A stretch of 64,000 bases of DNA from assembly GCA_963704405.1 (NCBI GenBank), contig OY969903.1, forward strand, positions 1,550,001-1,614,000, read 5' to 3'. Positions within the stretch are counted from its first letter, which is position 1. Every line of letters begins with the position of its first letter. Below are positions 46,263 to 54,245 of this stretch, in pieces. Origin of the DNA: MFD01213-c1 sp963704405. Its GTDB lineage: Bacteria; Planctomycetota; Phycisphaerae; Tepidisphaerales; Tepidisphaeraceae. The translations under genes and the position numbers were made by a program. The notes under the pieces are model-generated. The model did no database searches, was not told where the DNA came from, and saw only the letters and a program-made list of their open reading frames with translations.

Positions 46263-46721
46263 TCAGTTCTCCGCAGCGGCCAGCATTGCATCCATCGCCG
46301 CATTCTCGATTGCCAATCGTTGATCCGTGTCCCGCTGCATGGCCGCGAGTAGATCGCGATCTCCCGCCGCCTGCGACGGATTGCGTCCCTTGGCGGCCTG
46401 GATCATCCAGGGATTCTCCTTTTCAAATCGCGGCGCGATCGACCTCAAAGCCTTCAAGGCGATTTCGGTCAGGTGGATGATCCGATTCCCCGGTTTGCCG
46501 GCCAGCCGCGTGAGCATGGCGCAAATGTCGGAATCGAAACCGGAAACTGCTCGGCTCTCGAATATAGAAATAGGTTGTCCGGCGCGAGGATGGACGACGA
46601 ACTGCTGCAGCCCCTGCAGGCCCGGCTCGCTCCATCGCCGCCACGCGAAGCGGCAGGGCGTTGTCGCCGGGCGGGCGATTTCGGCTTGACTGGTTGGAAA
46701 TGGTGAGGTTACTCTTCTCAT
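46263..46721 (-). CDS. Hypothetical phage protein
   Basis: A 152-residue protein from the ATG at 46721. It has an Arg/Pro-rich N-terminus and a helical C-terminus (IQAAKGRNPSQAAGDRDLLA). No motif recognised. It lies in the minus-strand early cluster, between the repeat protein and another unknown. Confidence 0.45.
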   Translation of the reverse strand: MRRVTSPFPTSQAEIARPATTPCRFAWRRWSEPGLQGLQQFVVHPRAGQPISIFESRAVSGFDSDICAMLTRLAGKPGNRIIHLTEIALKALRSIAPRFEKENPWMIQAAKGRNPSQAAGDRDLLAAMQRDTDQRLAIENAAMDAMLAAAEN

Positions 46722-46776
46722 GTCATTGCTCTCTTTGCCGGCCCGCCTCATCACGGCGACCGGCATTTTTTTTGCC

Positions 46777-47388
46777 CTATCCGATGTAACGGGTGTCCGT
46801 GTTTTTCAGCTTGCGGGCGTCCTTCGGCGAGGCGTCATCCTTCTGGACCGATTCGACCTCGATCTCCTCGAACAACTCGCCGTAGACCTGCGGCTGGCCA
46901 AACTCGGCCAGCAGCCGCTTGATCGTTCCGTGTTTAGCCCAGTTGGCCGACAGGCATCCGATCAGCCGGGCTTCGTCGCCGTCGGTGATCTGCAGGATGG
47001 TGTTGATCGTTTTGGAGGCGTCGCGGCACTTGGTTTTTTTGTCCCGGCCCAGGTACCACTTGATAAAGCCCAGCGTGAATGGGCCGGATTCGCGGACGCG
47101 CTCCTCGGCGATTGCCTTGAACTGTTCCTCGGCGCGTCTGGTTGATTCCTTGGCGGCGCAGATCATTTCCCACGCTTCTGCCCAGTCGTCATCGGAATCG
47201 TTGAGGGACAGAAGGGCGATGTGCTGTTCGAGGGGCAGACGATGGGCTGTGACGGCGATGGCCTGTTCGGGGGTGGCGGCGGTTTCGCAGGATTCATTCA
47301 GAAAGTTCTGCACGGTTGATGTCTCCGGCGTCACAGCCGCGCCAGTTTCTCCCGTTTGTCCGTCCGTCATCATCGCGTCAGTCGTCAT
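46777..47388 (-). CDS. Hypothetical phage protein
   Basis: A 203-residue acidic protein with GAGGCACGAAC before the ATG. The centre (GFIKWYLGRDKKTKCRDASK, TINTILQITDGDEARLIGCL) is alpha-helical, and the end is charged (DDASPKDARKLKNTDTRYIG). No family recognised. It is the first gene after the regulatory switch in the minus-strand direction, so probably early expressed. Confidence 0.6.
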   Translation of the reverse strand: MTTDAMMTDGQTGETGAAVTPETSTVQNFLNESCETAATPEQAIAVTAHRLPLEQHIALLSLNDSDDDWAEAWEMICAAKESTRRAEEQFKAIAEERVRESGPFTLGFIKWYLGRDKKTKCRDASKTINTILQITDGDEARLIGCLSANWAKHGTIKRLLAEFGQPQVYGELFEEIEVESVQKDDASPKDARKLKNTDTRYIG

Positions 47389-47469
47389 GTTCGTGCCTCA
47401 AAATGGTTGTATCTGATGGAATCGCAATTTATTTGCGCATTGCGCAGCAAGTCCGGGTGATAGGGTGGG

Positions 47470-47700
47470 TTAGGCCGTGGAAGCGGTGGAGACGGGGCGC
47501 ACGCAAAGTCCTGCGATGTCTTCGATCGTGACGCCGTAGGCTTCGGCCAGTTTTTTCATCGTGCTTGGGAAGGCGTTCTCGCTGAGCTTGGCGTTTTCTA
47601 TGTCAACGATGATGTTTTTGGACACCCCTGCTCTCTCTGCCATTTGCTCTTGGTTTAAGCCCAGCAGCCGGCGTTTCTGAATTACTTGATCAACCTTCAT
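47470..47700 (-). CDS. XRE-family transcriptional regulator (Cro-like)
   Basis: A 76-residue protein from the ATG at 47700. Nearly all of it is a helix-turn-helix of the XRE/Cro type: NQEQMAERAGVSKNIIVDIE, then STMKKLAEAYGVTIEDIAG. It faces a divergent HTH gene across a 71-base region with repeated motifs, the layout of a lysogeny switch. Confidence 0.8.
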   Translation of the reverse strand: MKVDQVIQKRRLLGLNQEQMAERAGVSKNIIVDIENAKLSENAFPSTMKKLAEAYGVTIEDIAGLCVRPVSTASTA

Positions 47701-47771
47701 GTACCCGAAGATACACCGAAATGTTACCATGTCAACCGAAAATTAACCTTCACGGTGCCGAAAATACACCG
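47701..47771. promoter_or_regulatory. Divergent operator/promoter region of the phage switch
   Basis: The 71 bases between the two divergent HTH genes contain CCGAAGATACACCG (47705-47718) and CCGAAAATACACCG (47758-47771), a direct repeat with one mismatch. A related CCGAAAATTAACC lies at 47736-47748. These are candidate repressor sites. The right repeat touches the start codon of the plus-strand gene. Confidence 0.6.
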
Positions 47772-48326
47772 ATGCCATCGTTACCCTTTATCGATACTGT
47801 GATTACACCGCCGCCCCGTGGCGAAAGAATTTCGCGAGATCGTCTTGTTTCACTGCGTCGGTCTCGCGCATGGAGTCAGCCAAAGCTTGCCAAACAAGCT
47901 GGGGTGGCCCTTGGAACGGTAAAGCGATGGGAATCACGCGGCGAAGTATTCCCGATTCTGGATTTTGATTCGATTGAGTCGCTGGCCAAGGCATTTGGTA
48001 TGGAGCCATCTGTTTTTCTGCAACAGGTCGCGCAGGACAGTGGCCAAATCAATCTTCCCGCTGAACTGGTTAATGAAACCCGCACTTGGACGAACGCCAA
48101 GCTGGAGGCCGAGGAAAAGGCCGCCGCTGCTCGACGTGATTACATTCGCGCCAATCTGCTGAAAGACGTATTGGAGCAACGGCGCGCCGCAGCACCGCAT
48201 TCCGACGCCATGAAGATCCCCGCCGATAGTTCCCGCAGGTCAGCGGCATACCCGACGAAGGCAATCGGGCGAATCCCTCGACCTCCCGCACCCAATCCGG
48301 ATGAGCCCCCTGGGAAACGCAACTAA
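47772..48326 (+). CDS. XRE-family repressor-like protein
   Basis: A 184-residue protein from the ATG at 47772. The N-terminal HTH (RSRAWSQPKLAKQAGVALGT, then VKRWESRGEVFP) is followed by SLAKAFGMEPSVFLQQ and a helical, then Pro-rich, tail. There is no LexA/CI-type protease domain. With the divergent Cro-like gene it probably forms the lysogeny control pair. Confidence 0.75.
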   Translation: MPSLPFIDTVITPPPRGERISRDRLVSLRRSRAWSQPKLAKQAGVALGTVKRWESRGEVFPILDFDSIESLAKAFGMEPSVFLQQVAQDSGQINLPAELVNETRTWTNAKLEAEEKAAAARRDYIRANLLKDVLEQRRAAAPHSDAMKIPADSSRRSAAYPTKAIGRIPRPPAPNPDEPPGKRN

Positions 48327-48361
48327 CGATGCGATGCATACTGACTGCAGCGAGGATTGTC

Positions 48362-48604
48362 ATGGAAGAAGAAAAAACGATCATTCGGCAAGTCAAATGT
48401 ACTAAGTGCGGTCGCATTGGAGTTGACATCTTTCAAACCGCGGATAATCACCTACAGATGTTATTGCATGCGCCAAGCCAATGGCATCCAGTTGTGCCTG
48501 AAAGTGGATTTTGGGAGATGTGCTGCCCCTGCGGCAACAAGGATGTTGTGACCATTCCTATGCCAAGTGGAGGTGGCGTACGGTCGGGTGCCTCTAACCC
48601 ATGA
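48362..48604 (+). CDS. Small zinc-ribbon-like hypothetical protein
   Basis: An 80-residue protein starting MEEEKTIIRQVKCTKCGRIG, with a second CxxC pair in MCCPCGNKD. The two knuckles are about 40 residues apart and would bind one zinc. It follows the repressor gene by 35 bases in the same direction. Function unknown. Confidence 0.55.
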   Translation: MEEEKTIIRQVKCTKCGRIGVDIFQTADNHLQMLLHAPSQWHPVVPESGFWEMCCPCGNKDVVTIPMPSGGGVRSGASNP

Positions 48605-49040
48605 GCAACTTGTATTCCCCTTCGTTGACACTCACCGCGTTGACCTCTTTTTCGTTTTTGGGGTTGCCGGCAATCAGAATAATGGCGTGACGGATGGGTA
48701 CTCCCCCAAACGAAAAATTTGATAGTTCCGCCGGCGCAGTGCGGGAATGATGGTATTTTTTCAATGTTTGCAGAACATGCTGGACAGCATCAGATTGCGG
48801 ATCAACGGGCACAAAACGCGATATTGCAAACGAATCGGGCAGCTTCATGATTTTGCCGATCTTTCTGGCTAAATACCGCATGCTCTCCAGCGGCGATTTT
48901 TCAATCCAATCAGCGGAAATAACTGCGTCCCATCCAGCATAGGGATCGTCGGACAAGACGAGTGCGAAAAGCTCCAATCGCGCGCGGTCGGCTTCGATTT
49001 CCTGGAGAAGAGGCATGAGTTTTTGCATGTCGATTGTCAT
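48594..49040 (-). CDS. Partner protein of a HEPN two-gene module
   Basis: A 148-residue protein with FALVLSDDPYAGWDAVISAD, WIEKSPLESMRYLARKIGKI and FAISRFVPVDPQSDAVQ. I recall this pattern (WD.v.sA.W and SR.V.l.p.d) from a conserved small family encoded next to HEPN genes, but its biochemical role is not known to me. Its start overlaps the HEPN stop by 4 bases (ATGA). Confidence 0.65.
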   Translation of the reverse strand: MTIDMQKLMPLLQEIEADRARLELFALVLSDDPYAGWDAVISADWIEKSPLESMRYLARKIGKIMKLPDSFAISRFVPVDPQSDAVQHVLQTLKKYHHSRTAPAELSNFSFGGVPIRHAIILIAGNPKNEKEVNAVSVNEGEYKLLMG

Positions 49041-49492
49041 AGTGCCCTTAATATCCGTTTTGCTGCGTGAATCATGGCTTCGGCATCCTGAGCCTTTACT
49101 TGTCCAAGTGGGCGATAGCGATCTTCAGTCGCCCAGCGCTCCACTATCGACCACTCCCCAAGGTAATGCTGGTTAATTTTGGCGGCCCGGCCTGACAACT
49201 CAAGCAAGACCAGCAGCTTGTGAGTTTTAAATGAACGATAATCTTCGCTCGCAGTCTTGTAGACGGTCCAGCCCAGGGTGTGACAGATTCTCGCCTTGAG
49301 GGCAAACTCCATGGCGTATCCACAGAGGTAGGTGGCGGCATCGTAACTCGCATGTTGAAAGAGTATCTCCGCGTCCTTCAGTCGCGCACGTGACAGTATG
49401 AGGAGATCTTTGCGAGTGAGTGATGCTATCGTAGACGACCGATTCGCCGGTTGCGCTAAAGCGGCTATAGCTGGAACTTTTTTGTTCTCCAC
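49037..49492 (-). CDS. HEPN-domain protein
   Basis: A 151-residue helical protein starting at a GTG. The HEPN pattern is visible: RLKDAEILFQHASYDAATYL, CGYAMEFALKARICHTLGW, FKTHKLLVLLELSG, and a final DAEAMIHAAKRIL. The classical Rx4-6H RNase motif is not clear. HEPN proteins often act as toxins or RNA-cleaving defence effectors, paired with a neutralising partner; here the partner gene follows with a 4-base overlap. Confidence 0.75.
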   Translation of the reverse strand: MENKKVPAIAALAQPANRSSTIASLTRKDLLILSRARLKDAEILFQHASYDAATYLCGYAMEFALKARICHTLGWTVYKTASEDYRSFKTHKLLVLLELSGRAAKINQHYLGEWSIVERWATEDRYRPLGQVKAQDAEAMIHAAKRILRAL

Positions 49493-49602
49493 GGGGAAAG
49501 CACTTTAACTAAAGATAGGGTGTGGGCAATCATGCAATTAGCGCGCATTAAAAACGGCGCCCTCCGTGGCACCGTTTTATTTCGCATGTTTTACATAGAG
49601 AT

Positions 49603-50220
49603 TTAAGTCATCGTCGATATAGCGCGAGTGGAAGCTGGAAGTACAACATCGGGCAGAGGCAATCCATCGTAAGTGCATCGCTGACCCCATCGCGTTTCCC
49701 GTCCGCATTTCCCACAGGCCAATAGCCGCTTGAGCATGAATGCATTGATACGAGGGTTGAATGTCGGCTTGCCGTTTTTTATGGCTCGAGATGGATATTG
49801 TTCATAGCAGCTTGGGCAACATACGGAGGTTGGCCACTCTGCCGCCTCATCGTCCAATGTGTAGTGCGCTCCAGCACTTAAATCGGCGTCCGCCATGAAT
49901 GCGTCTATGTCTCCAAACAACGCATGAATAACAGCCTCCCCGCCCTGATCAGCTAGATCCTTGGCGAATTGGCATTCGATAGATCCGGTACGAGTTTGGC
50001 GGCCCTCTTCATCATCTGAGTCGACACGTCCCATGTAATGTTCGTATGCGTGGCTGAGCTCATGCACCAAAACGATGCGTCGCTCGCTGGGTGGCGTTGT
50101 GGAATCAAGAATTAAGCCGACGCCTGGGCGATGTAGGCCATAAGTTGGCTGGTTATCATCATCACGAAGGTCATCTTCCAACAGGACGGCTAGTCGCTGA
50201 TGGCAGCAATTGAGGTACAT
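49603..50220 (-). CDS. HExxH zinc metallopeptidase-like phage protein
   Basis: A 205-residue protein, AAAAGGAT before the ATG. The motif IVLVHELSHAYEHYMG (about 48-63) carries HELSH, a zincin active site like that of ImmA/IrrE regulators. A C-terminal part has CCPSCYEQY and ACGKCGRET, a probable zinc ribbon. It might cleave a repressor, but no partner is proven. Confidence 0.65.
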   Translation of the reverse strand: MYLNCCHQRLAVLLEDDLRDDDNQPTYGLHRPGVGLILDSTTPPSERRIVLVHELSHAYEHYMGRVDSDDEEGRQTRTGSIECQFAKDLADQGGEAVIHALFGDIDAFMADADLSAGAHYTLDDEAAEWPTSVCCPSCYEQYPSRAIKNGKPTFNPRINAFMLKRLLACGKCGRETRWGQRCTYDGLPLPDVVLPASTRAISTMT

Positions 50221-50315
50221 GGGCTATCCTTTTGTTGAGGCCCTCCCGTGGCCGACGTGCTCCGTGGGTCAGGTTGTACGGTATTCGTTAGGTTATCGTC
50301 AAGTGTATTCCTGAG

Positions 50316-50393
50316 AGATTGGTTTACTGATTCCTGAATGATGTTTAATGCGCGCCGCCGCTAAACCGTGTCTGTTAGGTAGTGAACCAATCT
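50316..50393. promoter_or_regulatory. Inverted repeat upstream of umuDC
   Basis: AGATTGGTTTACT (50316-50328) and AGTGAACCAATCT (50381-50393) are inverted copies with one mismatch, 52 bases apart, just before the umuD-like gene. They could be paired operator half-sites or a hairpin. No known LexA box is recognisable. Confidence 0.4.
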
Positions 50394-50421
50394 GGCGAGT
50401 CCGGTGTTGTGCGGCTCCCGC

Positions 50422-50757
50422 ATGATCGGGTACTTCGGCGGCATGGTCGCATTCACCGAATCCATTTCTGCCGGTTTTCCCTCCGCCGCTGAAGGTTACG
50501 AAGACGAAGCGCTGGACCTGCACCGTTGGCTGGTGCGAAATCCCGCTGCGACTTTCTTCTATCGCGTGCGCGGCGATGAACTGCGCGCCGAGCACGTGAG
50601 GGATGGCGCCGTGCTGGTGGTCGACCGTTCGATGATTCCCATCCGCGGCCGCCTGGTCGTGGCTGAGCAGCATGGGGAGTTTGTTGTTGCTCGTTACAAA
50701 CCATTCCAGCCTTGGCGAATCTGCGGGGTGGTGGTGGGCGTCGTCATGAGGATTTGA
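50422..50757 (+). CDS. UmuD-like protein lacking the catalytic dyad
   Basis: A protein of about 111 residues matching UmuD around the cleavage site (ISAGFPSAAEGYEDEALDLH) and through the fold (RNPAATFFYRVRGDEL, DGAVLVVDRSMIPIRGRLVV, GEFVVARYK). In UmuD the nucleophile is Ser60 in GDSM and the base is Lys97 in FTVKK. Here these are Glu (GDEL) and Ala (FVVAR). The middle loop is also shortened. So self-cleavage by the normal mechanism seems impossible. Starts at 50404 (GTG) or 50443 are alternatives. Its stop is directly followed by the umuC ATG. Confidence 0.85.
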   Translation: MIGYFGGMVAFTESISAGFPSAAEGYEDEALDLHRWLVRNPAATFFYRVRGDELRAEHVRDGAVLVVDRSMIPIRGRLVVAEQHGEFVVARYKPFQPWRICGVVVGVVMRI

Positions 50758-52035
50758 ATGTACGCGCTGGTCGACGCCAACTCTTTCTACGCGAGCTGCG
50801 AGCGCGCGTTCCGTCCCGATCTGGACGGCCGCCCGATTGTCGTCCTGAGCAACAACGACGGCTGTATCGTCGCGAGATCCAAAGAGGCCAAGACCCTGGG
50901 CATCGACATGCAGCAGCCGTATTTCAAGATCAAACACCTGTTGAAGCAACACAACGTAGCGGTATTCAGCAGCAACTACACGCTCTACGCCGACATGAGC
51001 CGGCGCATGCAGGATGTGCTCCGCGGGTTCGGGGATGAGATGGAGGTCTATTCGATCGACGAAAGCTTTCTGTGGTGGGGTTCGCCGGCGGCCGAGGGAT
51101 GGAATTCCCTGGGCCATCGCATCCGCAACACCATACAGCAGTGGACCGCGCTGACGGTCGGCGTTGGGATTGCACCATCGAAGACTCTGGCGAAGCTTGC
51201 CAATCACATCGCCAAGCGCGCCGTCGGCGCCACGGGCGTGCATGTGATCGACGGCGAGGATGCCATCAATGCCGCACTGGGCAGCGTTGAACTGGATGAC
51301 ATCTGGGGAATCTCGGGAGGGTTTCGCCGGCGTCTCGGCCAGCTTGGCATAACGACGCCGGTTCAGCTTCGCGATGCGCAGCCCTCGCTGATCCGCCGGC
51401 ACCTGGGCGTCGTCGGCGAGCGGATGGTGTATGAGCTTCGGGGACAGCCGTGCATCGAGCTGGAGCCAGAGCCGCCGGATAAACAGATGATCTGCTGCTC
51501 ACGATCGTTCGGGCAGGTGTCCAGCAGCTTCGAAGTCTTGCGGGAAGCGGTGGCCACCTTCGCGTGTCAGGCAGCCGTCAAGCTTCGCCGGCAGGAACTC
51601 GCCGCGGCACATGTGGGGGTTTTCATCCAGACCGATCGCCACGCTCATGTAGCCCAGTACGCCGCCACGTGGCACGCGCCGTTATTTTCGCCCACCGCCG
51701 ACAGCCGCACGATTGCCGAGCATGCTGCATGGTGCCTGAGTCGGATTTACCGCCCTGAGCATCGGTACAAAAAGGCCGGTGTGCTGCTGATGGATCTGTG
51801 CAAAAATGAAATCGCACAACGAAACCTGTGGGATGTTGAGGATGTCGAGCCGTCCAACCGCCTGATGCACGCCATGGATACGATTAACCGCCATCATGGA
51901 CGGGGAACAATTCGGCTGGCGTCGGCCTCGCCCATCACCCTCAAAGCTTGCCGGACGTGGCACATGCGGTCGGATCTGTGTTCGCCGAGATATACGACTA
52001 GGTGGGAGCAATTGCCGGTGGCGAGGGCGATTTAA
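50758..52035 (+). CDS. umuC: Y-family DNA polymerase (UmuC, Pol V catalytic subunit)
   Basis: A 425-residue translesion polymerase. The palm and fingers are intact: YALVDANSFYASCERAF, GRPIVVLSNNDGCIVARS and the catalytic YSIDESFLW. Helix-hairpin-helix motifs (LDDIWGISGGFRRRLGQLGI) and a little-finger domain follow. It begins with no gap after the umuD-like stop. It allows mutagenic replication past DNA damage; carriage by prophages is common. Confidence 0.95.
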   Translation: MYALVDANSFYASCERAFRPDLDGRPIVVLSNNDGCIVARSKEAKTLGIDMQQPYFKIKHLLKQHNVAVFSSNYTLYADMSRRMQDVLRGFGDEMEVYSIDESFLWWGSPAAEGWNSLGHRIRNTIQQWTALTVGVGIAPSKTLAKLANHIAKRAVGATGVHVIDGEDAINAALGSVELDDIWGISGGFRRRLGQLGITTPVQLRDAQPSLIRRHLGVVGERMVYELRGQPCIELEPEPPDKQMICCSRSFGQVSSSFEVLREAVATFACQAAVKLRRQELAAAHVGVFIQTDRHAHVAQYAATWHAPLFSPTADSRTIAEHAAWCLSRIYRPEHRYKKAGVLLMDLCKNEIAQRNLWDVEDVEPSNRLMHAMDTINRHHGRGTIRLASASPITLKACRTWHMRSDLCSPRYTTRWEQLPVARAI

Positions 52036-52229
52036 GTAGGTCGCTGGTGCCTCTTGCTGCCGGTTGATTTGGCCGACTGCATCTCAATTTTCTCAAACGC
52101 AGTGGCGAGTTTTTGGAGGCTATCGACGACGCTGTCGATTTTTGGCTTCAGCAATTCCATTCTCCGCTGCACTTCGGATGCCTTACGAAGCTCAGAGTAC
52201 AGAAGACTGCTTAGCGTCTTATTCGTCAT
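52032..52229 (-). CDS. Small hypothetical phage protein
   Basis: A 65-residue helical, coiled-coil-like protein (MTNKTLSSLLYSELRKASEV) with a basic tail. Its start overlaps the preceding gene's stop by 11 bases, and its own stop overlaps the convergent umuC stop by 4 bases. Confidence 0.5.
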   Translation of the reverse strand: MTNKTLSSLLYSELRKASEVQRRMELLKPKIDSVVDSLQKLATAFEKIEMQSAKSTGSKRHQRPT

Positions 52230-52602
52230 GGCTTGTTCCGCTCCTTGATAAACGGGCAGCAGCGATGTTCATTTCCTCCGAAGTCATTGCTAGTAGCTTT
52301 TCCGGGACTCCACAGTTTGCCAACGAGTCTATGACATCAGAGCCATACGGTCTCATCCATCCTGTAGTTTTCTCGATCTCCTCGCATACTGCTGCCGCCA
52401 TCACTTCCGGTTGCATTCCCGCCGCCTCGATTTCGTCACGGTCCAGGAGGCACCCCTTTCCCAAATCAAGCCGCAGTCCAAGTGGCTGTTCAACTCCTCT
52501 AATAGCGTAGTAGACGGTTGCAAAAATAGCGCCCGGCTCGCAATCCGCGCGAAGCAGTTGGATTGGTGTGAATGGCGGGAGGTGTGATAGGTTAATGGTC
52601 AT
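52219..52602 (-). CDS. Hypothetical phage protein
   Basis: A 127-residue protein from the ATG at 52602 (MTINLSHLPPFTPIQLL), preceded by AAAGG; an ATG at 52614 is also in frame. The pattern LGLRLDLGKGCLLDRDEIEA is conserved-looking but not recognised. It is packed between overlapping small genes. Confidence 0.55.
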   Translation of the reverse strand: MTINLSHLPPFTPIQLLRADCEPGAIFATVYYAIRGVEQPLGLRLDLGKGCLLDRDEIEAAGMQPEVMAAAVCEEIEKTTGWMRPYGSDVIDSLANCGVPEKLLAMTSEEMNIAAARLSRSGTSHDE

Positions 52603-52807
52603 GCAGCCTTTCATTTCTTAAGCGGGCCGTAACCGACTCCGGTATTTTTCCGCAACCGGGACAGGGATTTTGTATCCCATCGTGCGGGCAGTGCAGACCA
52701 AACCATGTCCTCCCGCAATGAAGGCATTGGCGCAGATAGTGCCAGTCATCGTCGGGGTCGTTCGGATTAGGGGTAAAATCGCAGTCGCAGTCGCATAGAA
52801 TACTCAT
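52592..52807 (-). CDS. Cysteine-rich zinc-binding phage protein
   Basis: A 71-residue protein with GGAG before the ATG at 52807. Three cysteine groups (MSILCDCDCDF, QCLHCGRTWF, HCPHDGIQNPCPGCGK) could bind two zinc ions. Function unknown. Confidence 0.6.
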   Translation of the reverse strand: MSILCDCDCDFTPNPNDPDDDWHYLRQCLHCGRTWFGLHCPHDGIQNPCPGCGKIPESVTARLRNERLHDH

Positions 52808-52862
52808 GCTTGCATCTCCATTGCCCCGCCGCGGCAAGAGCCCAGGCCTGATGCGAGAACCA

Positions 52863-53054
52863 TCAGGACTGCGATTTCCGGGGCCGTCCCGCCTTGCGGT
52901 CCCTGGGAATCTTCGCCAGTGCCGCTACCGCTATGATCCAGGAACCACCCACCATCTGCCCGCCATGACGCTGCACCAGGGTCCGGGCCTGCCGCTCTGA
53001 TACGCCCAGCCTCTGGGCTACCTCGATCACGCCGATGAATTCCTGTTTCGCCAT
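52863..53054 (-). CDS. Small HTH DNA-binding protein
   Basis: A 63-residue protein: MAKQEFIGVIEVAQRLGVSE, then RQARTLVQRHGGQMVGGSWI and a basic end GRPRKSQS (AT-hook-like GRPRK). It has the winged-helix pattern of AlpA/excisionase-type proteins. It faces a strong palindrome in the upstream region and may bind it. Confidence 0.6.
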   Translation of the reverse strand: MAKQEFIGVIEVAQRLGVSERQARTLVQRHGGQMVGGSWIIAVAALAKIPRDRKAGRPRKSQS

Positions 53055-53082
53055 GACACGGGATCATGCCATGGAAATACGA

Positions 53083-53148
53083 CTACCGCAATCGGCACAA
53101 TTTATTTTATTTTCCCCTTGATAATTATGCCGATTGCGGTAGTATTAT
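53083..53148. promoter_or_regulatory. Palindromic operator with embedded promoter
   Basis: CTACCGCAATCGGCA (53083-53097) and its exact complement TGCCGATTGCGGTAG (53128-53142) are perfect 15-base arms around a 30-base AT-rich spacer. A plus-strand promoter TTGATA (53119-53124), 18 bases, TATTAT (53143-53148) is embedded, with its spacer covering the right arm. A repressor binding both arms would block it. Confidence 0.65.
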
Positions 53149-53221
53149 CCCGGTAAACAAAGTCAGCCCCGAACGGCGAATCTTGGCGGATGCAGCCGGA
53201 CGGGGCCAACAGGAGCCAGTC

Positions 53222-53506
53222 ATGCTATCTTTCGAAACCCCTTCCACGCAAGAGATTCACGGTGACAGCGGAACCATCACGCGCGGGCTGGACGGCAATG
53301 CCTGTGGCGAATTCGCCATCGCAGAGGCCCGTGATGCCACCCTGCGGATGCAAGACACCTCTCACTGCCACGAATGCGGGGACATCACCAGCGGATCCAC
53401 CATCGGAGGCGAGCATGTGCAGCTCTGCGACGGGTGCATTGTGGCATGGGTGCTCAGCCACGTCGGGTCGGCTTTGGTCCAGGAGTGGATGGCCGAGATG
53501 GCCTGA
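53222..53506 (+). CDS. Small zinc-ribbon phage protein
   Basis: A 94-residue protein, CAGGAG before the ATG at 53222. Two CxxC pairs (HCHECGDITSG and VQLCDGCIVA) suggest a zinc finger, followed by a hydrophobic helical end (AWVLSHVGSALVQEWMAEMA). It is the first gene after the palindromic promoter. Confidence 0.6.
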   Translation: MLSFETPSTQEIHGDSGTITRGLDGNACGEFAIAEARDATLRMQDTSHCHECGDITSGSTIGGEHVQLCDGCIVAWVLSHVGSALVQEWMAEMA

Positions 53507-53571
53507 TGAGCATATTCGCGTTTGAAGATACGATTCGTTTGGCGGAACTCAAACCGCTTCCGCTTAAATAG
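53506..53571 (+). CDS. Possible 21-residue phage peptide
   Basis: A short frame, MSIFAFEDTIRLAELKPLPL plus Lys, whose ATG overlaps the previous stop. It fills the gap before the DUF4406 gene. Too short to be certain. Confidence 0.25.
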   Translation: MSIFAFEDTIRLAELKPLPLK

Positions 53572-53588
53572 ATTCGTAAGAGAGACAT

Positions 53589-53921
53589 ATGAAAATCTAT
53601 ATCGCGGGCCCCATGACCGGCCTACCGCTATACAACTTTCCCGCATTTGACGCGGCTGCGGAAAAACTGAGACAGCGGGGACACCGTGTGATCAACCCCG
53701 CTGATCTTGATCGTGCGGCTGGGATTACGGCCAATACCGCTCCGCTTCCTCCGGGGTTCATGCGTGAGGCGATGCGGCGAGACTTGAACGCAATTTGCGA
53801 CTGCGATGCCATCGCGCTATTGCCGGGCTGGCAGAAGTCCAAGGGCGTCGCCGTCGAAATGGCTTTGGCAAGGTTTTTAGGTCTGGAAATTCTGGACACC
53901 GAGACATTCCAGTCTCGATAA
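53589..53921 (+). CDS. DUF4406 (nucleoside 2-deoxyribosyltransferase-like) protein
   Basis: A 110-residue protein, MKIYIAGPMTGLPLYNFPAF, AAEKLRQRGHRVINPADLD, then CDAIALLPGWQKSKGVAVEM and a final A/E-rich helix. This is the compact Rossmann-like DUF4406 fold common in phages. It may act on nucleotides or nucleotide signals. It is the second gene of this general fold in the prophage, after the broken one at 43164-43600. Confidence 0.85.
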   Translation: MKIYIAGPMTGLPLYNFPAFDAAAEKLRQRGHRVINPADLDRAAGITANTAPLPPGFMREAMRRDLNAICDCDAIALLPGWQKSKGVAVEMALARFLGLEILDTETFQSR

Positions 53922-54005
53922 ATACCATCCTCTCCCCCTCACTCCCTCCCCATTTTGCTCGCGCGCGAGGATTTTACCGCGCCCCCGGAAGCTAATAAAT
54001 GCTAA

Positions 54006-54230
54006 CTACCAGCCCCACAGCAGGTCCAGCGCCCGCCTGATCTGCTCGGACCGCCCCCGTGCCCCCTGGCCGCGCCGAGCCAGCTCGACGACGTATTTCG
54101 CGGGGAGACTGACGTTGCAGCGCAGGCAGCGGTTGCCGCGCGGCAGGTCGCGTTTGCGGAGGATCGGACTGGGCGGGGCGGGGGCGCTCGAGGTTGGGGT
54201 CGGATTACTTATCCCCATGATTGTCCCCAT
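54006..54230 (-). CDS. Small hypothetical protein with CxxC
   Basis: A 74-residue frame from the ATG at 54230 with NRCLRCNVSLPAKYVVELAR and basic segments; an ATG at 54218 is also possible. It is convergent with the DUF4406 gene and divergent from the gene at 54399, across 11-bp-spaced repeats. Coding status is moderate. Confidence 0.45.
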   Translation of the reverse strand: MGTIMGISNPTPTSSAPAPPSPILRKRDLPRGNRCLRCNVSLPAKYVVELARRGQGARGRSEQIRRALDLLWGW

Positions 54231-54245
54231 TATAACACGGCGATT

